Below are positions 9,101 to 21,384 of a stretch of 64,000 bases of DNA, piece after piece. The notes under the pieces are model-generated. The model had not been told where the DNA came from and searched no databases. It saw only the letters and a program-made list of their open reading frames with translations. The translations under genes and the position numbers were made by a program. Position 1 is the first letter of the stretch; every line of letters begins with the position of its first letter. Source of the stretch: Branchiostoma lanceolatum (lineage: Eukaryota; Chordata; Leptocardii; Amphioxiformes; Branchiostomatidae); the NCBI RefSeq assembly GCF_035083965.1, contig NC_089730.1, positions 20,842,527 through 20,906,526 on the forward strand, read 5' to 3'.

Positions 9101-12100
9101 TGATTGGCAGCCCGTTACCGCAGAGGATGTTGGGATAGAACACGAGAAAAAACCGTTCTCCGGCTCAGCCATCTGTGAAGGTGCGGCAAGGAGTGACGTT
9201 GGTGGAGTGACGGCTCATGAAACATAACGCTAATTGAGTGCATAGATCCAAGATAGCTGCCTGTCATTAAAAACTCGCGGTACTCTGATTTACATTCAAA
9301 TCTAGCAATATGGAAGATCATTCGGCATTCCGGATATCTGCATATGCAAGGAGGTTATATAGTCTATATAACCTCCTTGGCATATGTAAGCCGTCCGACA
9401 TTCTCGTATAAACATTATTCTCTAGAAAACTCTTTCCATGCGACTTTTATTTTAGCAGGGGAAGGGCTAGAGGCTTTTAACAGAATCCTACTGACCGGGA
9501 AAGGCGGGCAGGCGGTCCGTTCGCAGCGCCTCCCGTCCCCGACCGTCCCGACCCGGCAGCGGCAGCTGAAGGCCTGGTGACCCGTCAGGATGCAGATCCC
9601 GTGCTCAGGGTGGCAGTCGTGCAGGCCGAGCCGGCAGTAGTCAGACTGGACACATCTGCAAATGTATTGAGAATTAATGTTTACATATTGCTCAATGCAT
9701 TGACAACTGGTTCGTTGTAAATTCAACTAATAGCTATGTGATTGGGTGCTGACTGGGCATTTATCTATTCTGAATGGGACGAGATCTATAGATAGCCTTA
9801 CATTGATTCGTCAGCCGTAAAAAGAGAATGTGAATAATGTAACAGTACCGTTTTTTTTCTGACTACCCAAGTGGATTGGGCCTGACGAAATGTTACTGCA
9901 ATGCCGTGTAAAAGTTTTATTATATTGATTACCGTAACAGAATAACCTTCATACGAGTATAAGGCAATGCGCTTTACTTTCAATGAAAAACTATCAATAG
10001 AAAACCTCTTTGCCTTGAATTGTCATTCCAATATAACCGTAAAAGAGATAGGAAACCATCTTTACCTTGGCTTTTCGTTCCATTGTCCACTCGCGTTGCA
10101 ACTGAAGTTGTGCAGACTATGGAGAAGATGGCCGCTCTCGTCGGCAACTTTGAACCCCGGCTCACACGCCAGGCGACAGGAGTCCAGAAACTTTGTCCCG
10201 TTGCACGCGAGGTCACCCTTGGGCGGGTTCTGTGCGTTAACGAATGATATGTCTGTCGGGGGTCTGAGCGACGTTATTTAAAATTCAAATAGTTTATCAG
10301 TTTTTCAGGCTATTTAATATTTCATTGAAGGTAAAAACCACACCCTAGATTATAACAGTGAAAAGTATAGTTTTCTTTCTTATCTATCACCCAGCTGTAT
10401 TGAGCTAAACAAATCTTAGGACACGTACCGAAAGGTTGCCGCAGTCCTTCTTCTGACAGAACAGATCTGGTCCCCCGACAACTGGCTGGAGCGCTACAAT
10501 TAACAAAGGAATATCATTACGTTAATAAATCGTTAGTAAAATTGAAAAAGCTAGAAGACACTGATCCTGCACAATAACTCAGTCAGATCTACTACGATCC
10601 TATATATGTAGGCTGTGGTTGTAACTGGGCGTTGGTTTCCTGACTTAAACCACTTTGGTCAGTAAAGCTCACTAAAACGTAAAAGTAGGTCCTACCTTCC
10701 ACTTGTAAGCTCCAGTTTCCGGTGATAATACAGGTAACGTTCTGGTGCCTTGTTCCTTCGTACCCGTCCGCACAGGTGACTCCGCAGGTGTTCCCGTAGG
10801 TGTGTCCGCTGGCGCACTGGATGACGGTGTTGGGGAACTCAGGAGGGAATCCGCAACTCACTAGTTAAGTGATAAAATGCCTTGTGAATATCTTCAAAAA
10901 CGTATCCCAAATGTAGTGCCTCTTAACCATGGTGTTGAACCGCCTCATTCTCTTTCAGACTAAGAAAAAAGCCGCGAAAGTAAAGGATGAGGGGGCGATG
11001 CTAGCTGGAAGTTACAATGAGGAACAAGCCGCCAGGGGGCCAAAATTTACAGAACTTACTTCCTGTGGCATGAACTATCTACCACATAAAAATCATGAGC
11101 ATAGCACTTTCAGAAAATATGCCCCTAAATTTTGAAGCTCCGTTGTAGTACCTTAGGTATCTGCTAGAAGGCTCATTATCGACCTTGACCTTCCTTTTTG
11201 TAAACCCTACCCATCCATTAAATATCCTAAAAGATCCATCAACAGCTTCTCGACTTATGCTGGCGACATACAAATACACATCCACACAAAGCCCGCTGCA
11301 GCACCGACGGAAAATGCCAAGAGAACCATTTTCGAACTTGACCTCCGTTTCTACAACATCTACACACCTGCAAAAAATCATGAAGATCCATCAACGTTTC
11401 CGTCACAACCGAGGATAATCACGCATTCACCACCACAGTAAAGCATCTCCCCAGTAAGATATGTCATATCACCTGGTACACACTCCGGTTCCCCACTCCA
11501 GGTGGCCTGGGATGTGTCTCCGTGAACCCGGCAGGTGACGTTGTCTTGGTTCAGCCGTTCGTAACCGTCCTGACAGGTGAGATGGCACGTCTCACCGTAC
11601 GTCGTACCCGTACAGGTGACGTCACCGTGTGCGGACATCTATGCATGGAGAAGGTGAATCAAATATTTTTCAACTGTTAAACTTTTCAGTGATGTATGTG
11701 AATAGGCTGAGCTAGAAAAGCAACTCCTTAGAACACATTAGATCAAGGCTTGGTTGACACATTCGTAACTTCTGCCCTCAACACACAATGTCATACGAAA
11801 TTAGCACAAGTATAATTGAGCTATTCACCAGATACCAGATGATAAGAATACATAAAACACTCACCGAAATGTTTCCACAGTCAGCGATGACGCAAGCCAG
11901 GGTTTGTGGGATAACTGTGTCTGCCGAAAGAAAATGTCGACACCGTACATTGCATGAAGGACAACGGATATGTTAAGTCAAAATCAACGTTTAACAATGT
12001 TAACGCATAACCTTAAGGTATAATCATATACATATGCATCATGGGATACTATTGCTATCTTTTGATATGGATCAATATCAAGAAAAAAGGGATTCGTGTG

Positions 12101-15100
12101 AATTACAGTATTTCTCAAACCTGCTGATAAAGAGCTTTCCATCTCTGTCGTGTTCCCTCCTGGAAAGGTGGTCCAGTTTCCGGTCCAGCTGCAGCCCAGG
12201 GTGTCGTCCGTTTCCGGTACGTACCCCGCGTCGCAGATGACGTCACAGAGGTTCGAGAACACGTGACCCTGGCACAGGTACGAGCCGTGCGGGGGGTCCT
12301 CAGGTGGGCTACAAATTACTGCGCAGTGGATAATGCATACAAACGACGAGACCAATTTTTGAAGTTGAAAAGCAGAATTGGATGGAATTATCTATGTCGA
12401 TGTACGTTTGTTTATTTGAGTGAAGTGGAAGTTTATAGTATTCTGTATCTTTGTCACACATTTTAAAACTCGGACAAAGGACGTAATCGTTTTGAAATAT
12501 ACGTGTCATTTGTCAATTTCTGACAGAGCTGACAGGTAAAAAAATGTCTATCGGTAGACTTGGTTACGGGCCCAATGATAGATCAATAATGATAATCATA
12601 TGAAACCAGAATAACGCCCTACCTGGGTCGCAGACTGCTGGTTTGTCCCATTGTCCTGTAGCCGTGCACGTCAGTATAAGGTGCCGGGGCAGGTAGCCTC
12701 GGTCACAGACCAGTCTGGCCTCAGACTTGTACGTCGTTGTGCTGCTGTAAACTTGTCCATGACCGAGAATCTTTGAATGAAAGGAAGACTTTCTTCGTGT
12801 AACAGACTGAGAGTTGTTTTAGTTTCCACTTATCTTTTATATGGTTGGTTTATTTGCAACATGTGCACACACACGCCACTGCAACCTGGCTGATTCGGGG
12901 TATCTGACAAAGAGCATTTTCTAAAACATTACAATTCGTTCAACAACTCTACACTAAAATGTAAGGTACTATTTTTGATATCTGAAGTTGTGACATCGCG
13001 AAGTTGTCCTTTTGGTTTTAGTTCTCTGTCGTGTAAGCTTCCCCGTTTCGGAGGCAGCCAACTAAAGAAGGTATTTAGATATAGACAGTGCAAAGCTCAC
13101 ACAAAGATTACGGCGTACGTCTCAGGTACAGGGGAGTAACTAGCTAGCATACACTCTCTCTGTCCAATTTAACGTCTTTTGTTCCCCAACATATGGGGGT
13201 TGGACGTGCTTGCACATGAATGGGGGAGCGCCAGAACTCCTCATCGAGTGCGAGTCTTTTTTTTTTTGTAGCAAGAGTTTTTACGGCTGGATGCCCTTCC
13301 TAACGCCAACCCAAACCCTACTGCTGGTCTTAGAACATGGGGAATGTGTGTTAAGTGCCTTTCCCAAGGGCACAACGTCTGGGTGCTTGTCCGGACATGT
13401 CTGGGTACTCCACTGGGGATTGAACCTGTGTCTTATTGGTTCATAGTCGGATGCTCTGCCACTGTGCCATACAGACGCCACACAACATACACAACATATA
13501 CATATCAGGGTAGAGATAGCGATCTGTCAGAATCACCAATTCATCTTGTGGAGGGCACCATCGGAGTCTCTGGATAAGTTAGGGTGGTCTCTCCTATAGA
13601 TGTCTCTTTCGGTCGACAGAGACTCTGATCGCGAAGATGCATATGTAGAAATGGAAACTATAGATCTAGTCAAGTTTGCGCATCTAGCTTAGATATGTTG
13701 CCTTGTCTTGTTAATTTCGACTAGAACAAGAGACATACCTTAAAGTCGCTTCCACAGTCCACGATTCTGCAAACCGGATGTCTGGTCGCCCCAAACGTCT
13801 CTGTAAACGGAAAGGCAAACGCTGTCAAATTCGTTTAATTTAGTTTGTATCATCTTTAATACAGATTCAAGGAAATTTTAGTATTGTATTAGTTTCTATC
13901 GTCATTTTAGTATGGTATTCAGATACTACTTTCTATCGTCTAATTCTCCCTACCTAGGTTAGACAGAACCTCCGGGAAGTCCAGGTTGGCCACGATGTCC
14001 TCAATATTCGGACCGACCCAGATCAGCATTTGCCGCATCATGTCAGGATCGACTATATTGTCAAGCGAGATCGAATCTAGATATGTCTCCACGATAGAAA
14101 GATTGGGAACTTTGTCAAGCTTCACTAAAATGTTAAAGGCCATGTCCGCGTAAATTTCGTCGCTGATGCCGAGATGCTCGAACACCCGAGGGTCGGTGTT
14201 CGGCATCGTGTCGGCAGCCCGACCGACGCCGACGAGTGTCGACACGACTTCGGGCTCGATCGGCGCCCATCGGCCGCGGTTGCAGAACAGCAGGCCTGCG
14301 TCATCGGTCTTGTAGGTCACGTGGCACCTGGCGCTGCACATGCGCACGTGTATGTTGTAGTAGGCGATGCTGGTGCACTTAAAGTCGCCATTGTGCAATT
14401 CGGGGAGTGACTTGTTTCCGCAAACTGAAAAGGAGAAAACGCTCAAGAATTCAAATCAACAGCAATTATTTTGCTTTGCTGGTCTTAGCTTTTGATAAAG
14501 ACTGATCTTGCAACCCAGGTAGCTCAGCCTCGAGCAAGTTGGTTAGAATATAAAAATGCAAACATTTGACCAATACAATGACGTGCGCATATAGGTATAG
14601 CCATAGTCTCTTATTGAGAGGCAGTCTCCACTGGTCAGCTTTATCCTGTGTTATTTAATCTCTCGCAGTCACGACCCTCGTAGAGCTTGTTGCCTCTAAC
14701 TCGAGAAAATCATTCCCTTTCTTGGAGTCACTTTAAATTAAAGAAGCTCAGGATTCAATATCACTATGAAAATTAGTCTAATGTTGCTGTTTTCTGCTGT
14801 GTGAGTTAGACTCAGAGCTAGATACACTCACACTCCTCCACAGGAGGCTCCTCTGCCGGCTGCACGATTCCCGGCGGCAGTATCGCTGATGCGTCCCGCC
14901 CTCCGGCCAGCGCCAACCGGTACCACCTCTGCATCTCCGGGGAAAACTGCTGAACCCACGCAGGCACGGGCTCGGGGGGCGTGTACACTGTGGGGGCATA
15001 CCAAAGGGATATCAGAAAAAAAATTAAACTGGAGAAAACCAAAGAACAGAAAACAAGGAAAAGAGCATTTGCATATAATTTGTCAAAGCATATGAAAATG

Positions 15101-17536
15101 ATGACATAAACTAATCTTCTTGAAAAATAACTTGTTGGCCAATATGTTCAAGTGAAAAGTTCAAATGGCTGGAAAAACAGCCACTCACCTGACAGGACGT
15201 TGGTCTTGAACAGGACAGCGAAGACCACAGCTGTCAGGGCGGCCAGGCAGTAGAAGATGGCGGCGAGGATGACCAGCGCGTCCGGCCCTTTCCTGCGCGG
15301 CGGGTTCAGGGAGGAGCCGTACCCGTACAGCGGCGGGCCGTACGGCGTCCAGACGGCGTCGGATTTGATGTGCTTCCCGGTGAAGAGGGAGTCACAGCTT
15401 GACCGTCTTTTGATGGGGACCTGTTAGAAGAACACGGCAATCAGATATCATAACAGGAGTCATCCCAAATACCCTAGATTAACTGGCAGTATTACTTTTT
15501 GAGAGAAAGCTGGATGGCACCTACACTAAGTGAATACGTGCTGCGTATCTCTTGGAAAGATCATCCCCCAAACGAACTGCTATATGGGGACCTACCCCCC
15601 CCCCCCCATATCTCAAGTCATCCGTGAGAGAAGCTTATATTGCTGCGCATTCCTGGAAGAGCAAGGGAGAGATCATCAACGATGTTCTGCTATATGGGCT
15701 TTCCGGACATGCACGTGTAGGCAGACCATGCACTACCTACAGTCATCAACTGTGTCAGGATGGAAACTGTGCTCTGGAGGACCTGCCCAGAGCAATGGAG
15801 GATAGGGAGGGATGGAGGAGAAGGGCCATGAGCACCCGTAAGACCGTCACGACCAGATGATAATGATTGTTCTTTGAGTAGGTCATTGCTCTAAGGCGGA
15901 ATCGCCTAAAGTCCAAGTGGAATCACGGACGCTGTCTTTCACGCAACTTGCACGCTAAGTAGTACTGTGAAATGTTGTAGACTTTCAAGCTACAAAGGGA
16001 GCGTTAAAGAGCCCGCTACTATTTTCAATAACAATAGCTAGGGTTACACGTATAGCCCCGTTGTGAGTGGATCAAACCTATCAGTTTGATAGTACACAGA
16101 TGGTTGTTATGAGGTTTAAGTACCTTTTTCTTTAAGACCTTTGAATCCACAGTTACACTGTGCTCAAACGGTGGATCATCCTCTTCAACGGCAACACACC
16201 TAAGGAAAGGTAACACGTCAAAATTTTAGTGTATTTCGGCATTAATATTTCTTCTTATCCGTGCCAAGACTTCCTATGATGGTGTTTTAAGATCGTCTGT
16301 AGTTACCATGCTTTTAAGCAACGCAATAGTTGGCGATGATAAGGATAACGACACTATCGTTATCCCAATAATCTGTGAATGAGATTGATGAATCTGCATT
16401 TGTCGTAGTTGAATGTGATTATGCTAACATCACTAACACATGATTACAGTATATAGCTTATAAACATGTGTTACGCACTGATCATTGGAGTGGTCCTGAG
16501 GTTGCACATGGTCTGTGGGGATGTCTTCGATGTCACTATCTTTGATGGTGTCCTGCGTTTCACCCGTCTGTGATATTCAATATACATTTTCAAATTCTTG
16601 TTTAATAGTAATAATAATGGTTTATTGGTTCGAAATTACCCGTGCAATGGCAGCCAGTGCTGAATTGCTGCAGGATTTACAATCACATACAGTAATACAC
16701 AAGATACATATTTGTTCCACACTTGCACTTTGTGGAACTGTCGCAAGGGTCTAGGCGGCTGGCATTCGGCGCCAGCAGTTGACCTTAATATGACGTTCCC
16801 CAACCGAAGTCAGGTACCCATTCACACCTAGGTGGAGTGAACACATCCTTACCTATAAATAGAGAGATAGGGAGAGAGAGAACAAAGAGAGAACGGAGAC
16901 ATACAATCGGAGAGAGAGAGAGAGACCACTTGACTTCTTTGGGGCGAAGTAGCAAAACTGCATCCTACCTGTACCACGAGTTCCTGCCCGTCCTCCGGTA
17001 TGTTGAAGTCTCGCCACATGAAAGACCTGTCGGCACGTGTGATTCTGATCTGGGAGAGGGAAATTAACATTTACATACCATTAAGAACGCACTTTGTTAC
17101 ACTTCAATTCAAACGGGATAAACACATGGCGTTTGTTTTTACAATTAGATGTACACTAACATAACGTGTGAAACATGATAATGCAATAAGATATTGTCTA
17201 GGATAGGGTAGCATTAGGGCTACAATTATACAGGAAATAGAACCAATTTCTTTTAGTAACGTACCAAGACCAACGAGCGTATTGTATACTAGTAATCGAC
17301 AACAAAACAAAAGTGAATTCAAAGCTTGAAGTACTTACCGGTACTTGGCCAATGTCTTCCGTCGGCATTGCAGCCACAGTGTTGTGTTTGGGCTTGTGCC
17401 CTCCGCTCCGTGTCCGCCCGATAAACTCTGCCCGAGGCAGCAAGTGGTCGTACCGGGTGGTCCAGGCTGTTTTAGTCGGGCCGAGAGCCGACCTGCCTCG
17501 AGGGAGCAGCTTGGAGCTACCCGGTGAGGACGACAT
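5723..17536 (-). CDS. Type II membrane protein: nine CCP domains, EGF and C-type lectin (complete, 20 exons)
   Basis: Model from splice sites and phase on the minus strand. Exons: 17339-17536, 16969-17049, 16479-16567, 16124-16199, 15189-15420, 14832-14987, 13954-14424, 13739-13800, 12623-12770, 12121-12318, 11865-11920, 11473-11638, 10696-10860, 10429-10493, 10066-10229, 9496-9655, 8947-9172, 8558-8746, 6917-7093, 5723-6123. They total 3,480 bases and join in frame without a stop, giving 1,159 residues. Order: cytoplasmic tail of about 200 residues, one membrane segment, stalk, six CCPs, EGF, three CCPs, C-terminal lectin domain. There is no signal peptide, so type II topology is inferred. 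CCP and lectin modules suggest a surface receptor for carbohydrate or complement-like ligands; the ligand is unknown. I do not know a named orthologue with this order. All introns are GT-AG. Confidence 0.8.
6370..6530. mobile_element. MITE-like fold-back element
   Basis: The left end reads ACAACACGGTGTATTCCGC and the right end is its imperfect complement (GGAACACCCCGTGTTGT), with CCCTCGGTC/GGTCGGGC inside. Related sequence occurs at 54080-54225 and 61960-62060, so this is a dispersed family. Confidence 0.6.
6917..7093 (-). CDS. CCP9 exon of the CCP-lectin gene
   Basis: A 177-base, phase 1-1 exon coding one full CCP (QCPSLYRPTNGRMSC, then ETCAFSC and RTWSGSAVR). The last cysteine is completed across the splice (T|GT) into the lectin exon. 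Donor GTATGT, acceptor CTGCAG. Confidence 0.8.
7110..8440. repeat. Repeat-rich intron: 127-bp tandem units, GAA microsatellite, short hairpin
   Basis: Inside the intron between the CCP8 and CCP9 exons. About 3.3 units of 127 bp run from 7454 to about 7860, each built on TCCGCAG, TTACGGTAAGGGA, ATGCAAAT and CTCATTAGCATAA. A GAA repeat occupies about 8307-8399. It is followed by the palindrome TATGTTTCG-TTGG-CGAAACATA at about 8412-8433, possibly the end of a transposon. No gene seen. Confidence 0.75.
8558..14987 (-). CDS. Stalk, CCP domains 1-8 and EGF exons of the CCP-lectin gene
   Basis: Exon 14832-14987 is a Pro-rich stalk. Exon 13954-14424 holds CCP1 (CGNKSLPELHNGDFKC) and a helical spacer of about 100 residues without cysteine. 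Three CCPs are split: short exons (13739-13800, 11865-11920, 10429-10493; phase 1 to 0), each ending just after a conserved C-G (VDCGSDF, ADCGNIS, KDCGNLS), followed by phase-0 exons with the rest. Whole-domain 1-1 exons are 12121-12318, 10696-10860 and 8558-8746. Exon 9496-9655 is an EGF-like domain (CHPEHGICILTGHQAFSCRC) and also carries the first cysteine of the next CCP, completed by 8947-9172. Cysteine spacing and the Trp before the last cysteine fit CCP; CCP1 and two others lack some canonical cysteines. Confidence 0.75.
9341..9386. repeat. Near-perfect 46-bp hairpin
   Basis: CATATGCAAGGAGG pairs with CCTCCTTGGCATATG around a core of TATATA-GTC-TATATA, with one bulged base. It lies in an intron of the CCP-lectin gene. 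Confidence 0.85.
13225..13490 (-). mobile_element. tRNA-derived SINE
   Basis: On the minus strand a tRNA-like head (A-box-like TGGCACAGTGGC, B-box-like GGTTCAATCCC) is followed by a body with TTGTGCCCTTGGGAAAGGCA and ends at a T-rich run on the plus strand. It sits in an intron. A functional tRNA is not supported because the cloverleaf is incomplete. Confidence 0.6.
15189..17536 (-). CDS. Exons 1-5 of the CCP-lectin gene: cytoplasmic tail and membrane anchor
   Basis: The ATG at 17534-17536 opens MSSSPGSSKLLPRGR. Exons 1 and 2 end in phase 0; exon 3 (16479-16567) ends in phase 2 and exon 4 (16124-16199) completes it. Together these exons encode an acidic and basic tail with no recognised domain. 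Exon 5 (15189-15420) carries a Pro/Tyr-rich segment (WTPYGPPLYGYGSS), then a basic RRK and a hydrophobic stretch ALVILAAIFYCLAALTAVVF that I take as the signal anchor. Positive residues before and the CCP domains after it favour an inside N-terminus. The intron between exons 4 and 5 holds a LINE fragment. Confidence 0.7.
15540..15860 (+). mobile_element. Non-LTR retrotransposon 3' remnant
   Basis: The plus strand encodes a peptide typical of the C-terminal end of RTE/CR1-type LINE proteins (GRPCTTYSHQLCQD, then LPRAMEDREGWRRRAM) and stops soon after. The 5' part is missing. It lies antisense in an intron of the CCP-lectin gene. Confidence 0.6.
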
Positions 17537-17789
17537 TTCTCTGGCGTACGACAGATGGCATGGACAGTGTATATTCAATGAGACAAAATGAAGCAAGAAA
17601 TTTACAAAAGCTCTAGATATTTCACGGTGGTAAAAAGTCTCCGAACTCTTGTTGTGGCATTGCATCAGACCTGTGCAAGTTTTATGACTGCACCGCGCCA
17701 CAACATGGAAAGAAAAGAAGCAATAAAGGAGACCAAATTAAAAGCAAACAACATGCCAGCAAGTATGATAGACCCAGTATACCCTCACA

Positions 17790-18200
17790 GTAAACTTCCT
17801 GAAAACTTTGTCAATCCATTGTGCTGCCCATAGCCATATATAGATGTGAAACGTGGAAAAGTACATCACAAATAACACTGTCACTTGCCGTCTTCCAACG
17901 CAAATGCCTGACAACAATTCTGGGCATGTAGTGGCGTGACCACATCAGAGGTGACGAGCTCGTGTTTAGAGCCGAAATGTCACCCATAAGTGAAATTGTC
18001 GAGAAGAGAAGATTACGCATGGAGAATAAACAGCAAAAGAACAGCAAAAATACCTCCGGGCTAGAAACCCGAAGAAAAACGTCCCCGGGGAAGACCCAAG
18101 GGTACCTTGAAAAGCACAGTCTTGAATAATGGGAAGAAACTTGGTTTTAAAACAATGGAGGAAATGGAAATAGCGGCACAGAACTAAAATCATATATATT
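17790..18200 (+). mobile_element. Decayed non-LTR retrotransposon fragment
   Basis: Broken plus-strand frames read like the end of a LINE reverse transcriptase region (CETWKVTSQITLSLAVFQRK, LTTILGM, WRDHIRGDELVFR, later a GRPK-like stretch), with an in-frame stop and frame changes. It lies just upstream of the CCP-lectin gene. Confidence 0.55.
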
Positions 18201-19029
18201 ATAGCAATATTTCATCTACATTTTATAGCAGACTCCATAAATTAAACAAGCGTATGGATAATAGAGAGAAGTTTATTGCAAGTTCATGCCCGTGGGCTAA
18301 TTGCAAATTCATGATAAAAACATAGGAAAAACATACGTGCGTCAGTAAACTGTGTCTGACTTTGCTGTAACAATAGGTTACTGGTACTATATACATTTGT
18401 TGGCTATATCTAAATTAGCTGGGTTTGACTTCTTTTTTGGAAGCAGTGATAATATTTGAGGGTGCATGGATGAAAACAAACAAATTAAATAATCGACGTG
18501 ACCTAGAATACAACATGTGGTTTCTGGCTATTTCCAAGCACGGGAGCGACAAGTGAGAGTTAACAGCACCTCTGCGTATGTTTCATTCGGCAAAAACAAC
18601 CTGTGACTGACGAGGAAAATAGTCACTCACCTGTGCTGTACACCTGTCCTCACCTGTAAAAGCCGTCTGCAGGTGTTGCCGTGACCTGATAATTAATATA
18701 AAGCACTCCAAAGTGACCAGAACAAGCAAAGTTATGTTCTCACGATTTAAAGGTTGACAGGAAACTGTGTAGCGCGTCGTTCTGATCAGGAAGTGAGAAT
18801 GGCAGCTAGTTGGACGGAGTAGGTTATTCCCCGCTACCTGCACCCGTCAGTCATGGTCTAAATATAGCACATGGCATTCAGGCTTCTCGGTTCAACGTTG
18901 TTTTCAGGTGTTCTTTCCACAGTATCGGTTACCCGTTGCTCTTAGCATTAGCAGTGGCGCGATTGTCAGCGCCAGGTGTCCGTTACGAAGGAAAACAAAA
19001 GGCATAACAATGAAGGAAATGGTGACGTC

Positions 19030-19300
19030 TTTTGGCGTAATGGTTTGAGCGTTCGTCTTTCAAACAAGTGGACATTCGCACCGACGTTGTGCCCTCGGGA
19101 AAGGCACTTAACACAAATTTCCTCACTTCACTCAGGCGTAAATGAGTACCTATCTTTGGATAGGGACTTCCCTCGGATAGTACGTTAAACGGAGGTCCCG
19201 TATTTGAGGAGAGTCACACCTTGAGCACGTAAAAGAACCCACCACATCTTTCGAAAAAGAGTAGGGGCATGCCCCGGTGTGAGTGGATCAACAACATTCT
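19030..19300 (+). mobile_element. SINE-like repeat
   Basis: Contains TGCCCTCGGGAAAGGCACTT, ACGTTAAACGGAGGTCC and a GTAAAAGAACCCACCACA segment, then GGTGTGAGTGGATCAA. Parts of the same body occur at 13360 (reverse), 27660 (reverse) and 35830, which supports a dispersed family. Confidence 0.55.
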
Positions 19301-20900
19301 AAATGGGGTAGGGAAGAAATGCACAAACAGTAGGGAAGAAGTTCACGAAAAAATTCCCGGGCAGCCTTCGTAACCCCTGCTTCTCCTAATGGGTCAGCGA
19401 AGTCATGGTTGTCTCGAGCATTGGTGTTTTTGACCTAGGGTGAAGAGATGCTGCTACAGTAACAATTAGTTCAGTGCTTAGATGAGTGGGCCTGGCCCCC
19501 CTACGGCCTTGCATTGAGCGAGTTCGTTAAAAAAAGGACTGACCGATTCTGCATGATCCTGCATGAATGAAATGAACTTTAACAACAATCGTACATGGTG
19601 CAATGTATGGCATTAAATCAACAGTACTACAAGGCTCTGACTACAAAATGTTATCAATAACAGTATATAAATTACAATATTGTCATCATACGGTATGGAT
19701 GAAGACCTGTTGAATTCGTAATTGACTTCTGGCTTGCGTTGGCGTTTATTTTTTGGGGAGCGCTGATTCGCGATTTTCGACATATCGGGTCTGGAGTGGG
19801 GAAATCGTATTGCCGCCCGTGGAGTACTGAATGAAATGAAAAGACAAAGGACTACTTATCTGATGATACCTACACTGTATTTTGAAGATACATCTATTGT
19901 GGCAAAAATGCATATTGCCCATATTGCTTTTTATACAAAGATTGATGACAATCTGAAAACCGCAATACTGCTAATCTCTATCTTTTCATTTACGGATAAG
20001 TACACCCCCGCTCTATTAAAGTTGGAATAGTCCTTACCCGATTTCAGACGATCACACTATATTTTGAGGTAGAAATTTCGGCCGATCTAGTACTTAGGTT
20101 TATTGATCTAGAAAATATTTACATCCAGAACATTTATGTATAAAATGTAATGTTAATTTTTCATAGAACAATAGAAAAAATACCATAAATGCGTTTAGCT
20201 TTAAGTGAATACAGTAACTACCCCTCTAAAAAAATAGGTTCGTCTCGTCCAACTTAGAGGGGTCAGTCGGGGTCATTCTAGAACAAATCATTTCTTCCAC
20301 GTATGCAGAGCGCGGTTTTCATCGTTTTGTTCATTTCCGTCGTCAGTTTCCGACCAAACACGAGTACTGGGAGAGCGGGGACCGATACAGGTATGTTTCT
20401 GCGTTAAATTAAGGCTTTGGAGTTTGGAATTCATAAAGAAATGGAGGAATAGTTGTCTGTTTACTGTTGGAATGGGGGGGGGGCGTTGTTGCAATAATAA
20501 TAATAATAATATCAGGTGTATTTGCAGCCAGTGCCACAGGCAGGTACCCAATGTGTAGGGTAATGAGGCTGTTTAACGTGGTGCAATAGAATTATGACGA
20601 CAATAAAACCGAGCGTTTTTGTTCAAGTTTGTCGCTTAGTAGATCGTGGACATGTTTTGACATGACTGTTAGAAAGACGGTAGTAACGGGTTTTAAAACG
20701 TACGGTGATGATTAAAAAATGACATAGAAGACAACTTATCCAAGACTACTAATAAATTATTTGTAGACTTGTATCCAGACGTCCAAAGGGGATAGGGGTG
20801 TAAAGTGCATGTTTCATCATCATCATCTGTCGACCCAGGGGGGGGGGGGGTGTACGGGGCAAATGCATGCACCACCGAGGACCACACCAGTCGGCACACT

Positions 20901-21024
20901 AGCCTGGAATCCATCCTAATTAGCTTCCGGCCGCTACCCTAGCTCCGCTGCGCTACCCAAGCTCCGCTGCCGGCAGCGGAGCTTGGGTAGCGGCCGGAAG
21001 CTAATTAGGCTGGACTCCAGGCTA
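20901..21024. repeat. Large inverted repeat (hairpin)
   Basis: The left arm AGCCTGGAATCCATCCTAAT onwards pairs with the right arm ending ATTAGGCTGGACTCCAGGCT, centred on CCGCTGCCGGCAGCGG at 20964-20979. The left arm carries one extra tandem 19-base unit (GCTACCC..AGCTCCGCTGC). Probably a MITE or other fold-back element. Confidence 0.85.
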
Positions 21025-21384
21025 TCTGCACACCTGCTTGGACGTTACACATGTAGAATCTCACACATATTCGACAATAAGTAACAGTCTTTTGTTGAGT
21101 AATTTTATTATGATGTCATAAACCCATGTTCTGTTTAAGGAGAGATGTCTTCGGTATTTTCTGAGATACAGATGTAAAACAGCTTGATGAAGACAATTTT
21201 ATTGCAATTTTGTAAACAAAACAATAGGAGAGTCTATTCTGTTGCATGCTGGAAGGGTTCAGATAAAAAAAAAATATGCTTTCAATAATCCTTGTTCAAC
21301 AATAACTGTCTTTTGTTGAGTAATGTAATTATGAATATGGTGTCATAAGTCCTTGTTCTGGTTCCAGGGTCTTAACTGTTGCGT

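Larger units (their letters stand above)
18201..21384. other. Intergenic region between the CCP-lectin and PRA1 genes
   Basis: No coding region recognised. A SINE (about 19030-19300), an AAT microsatellite (about 20493-20510), a poly-G run (about 20839) and a large hairpin (20901-21024) are present. Promoters of both flanking divergent genes should lie here but no clear TATA box was found. Confidence 0.6.
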
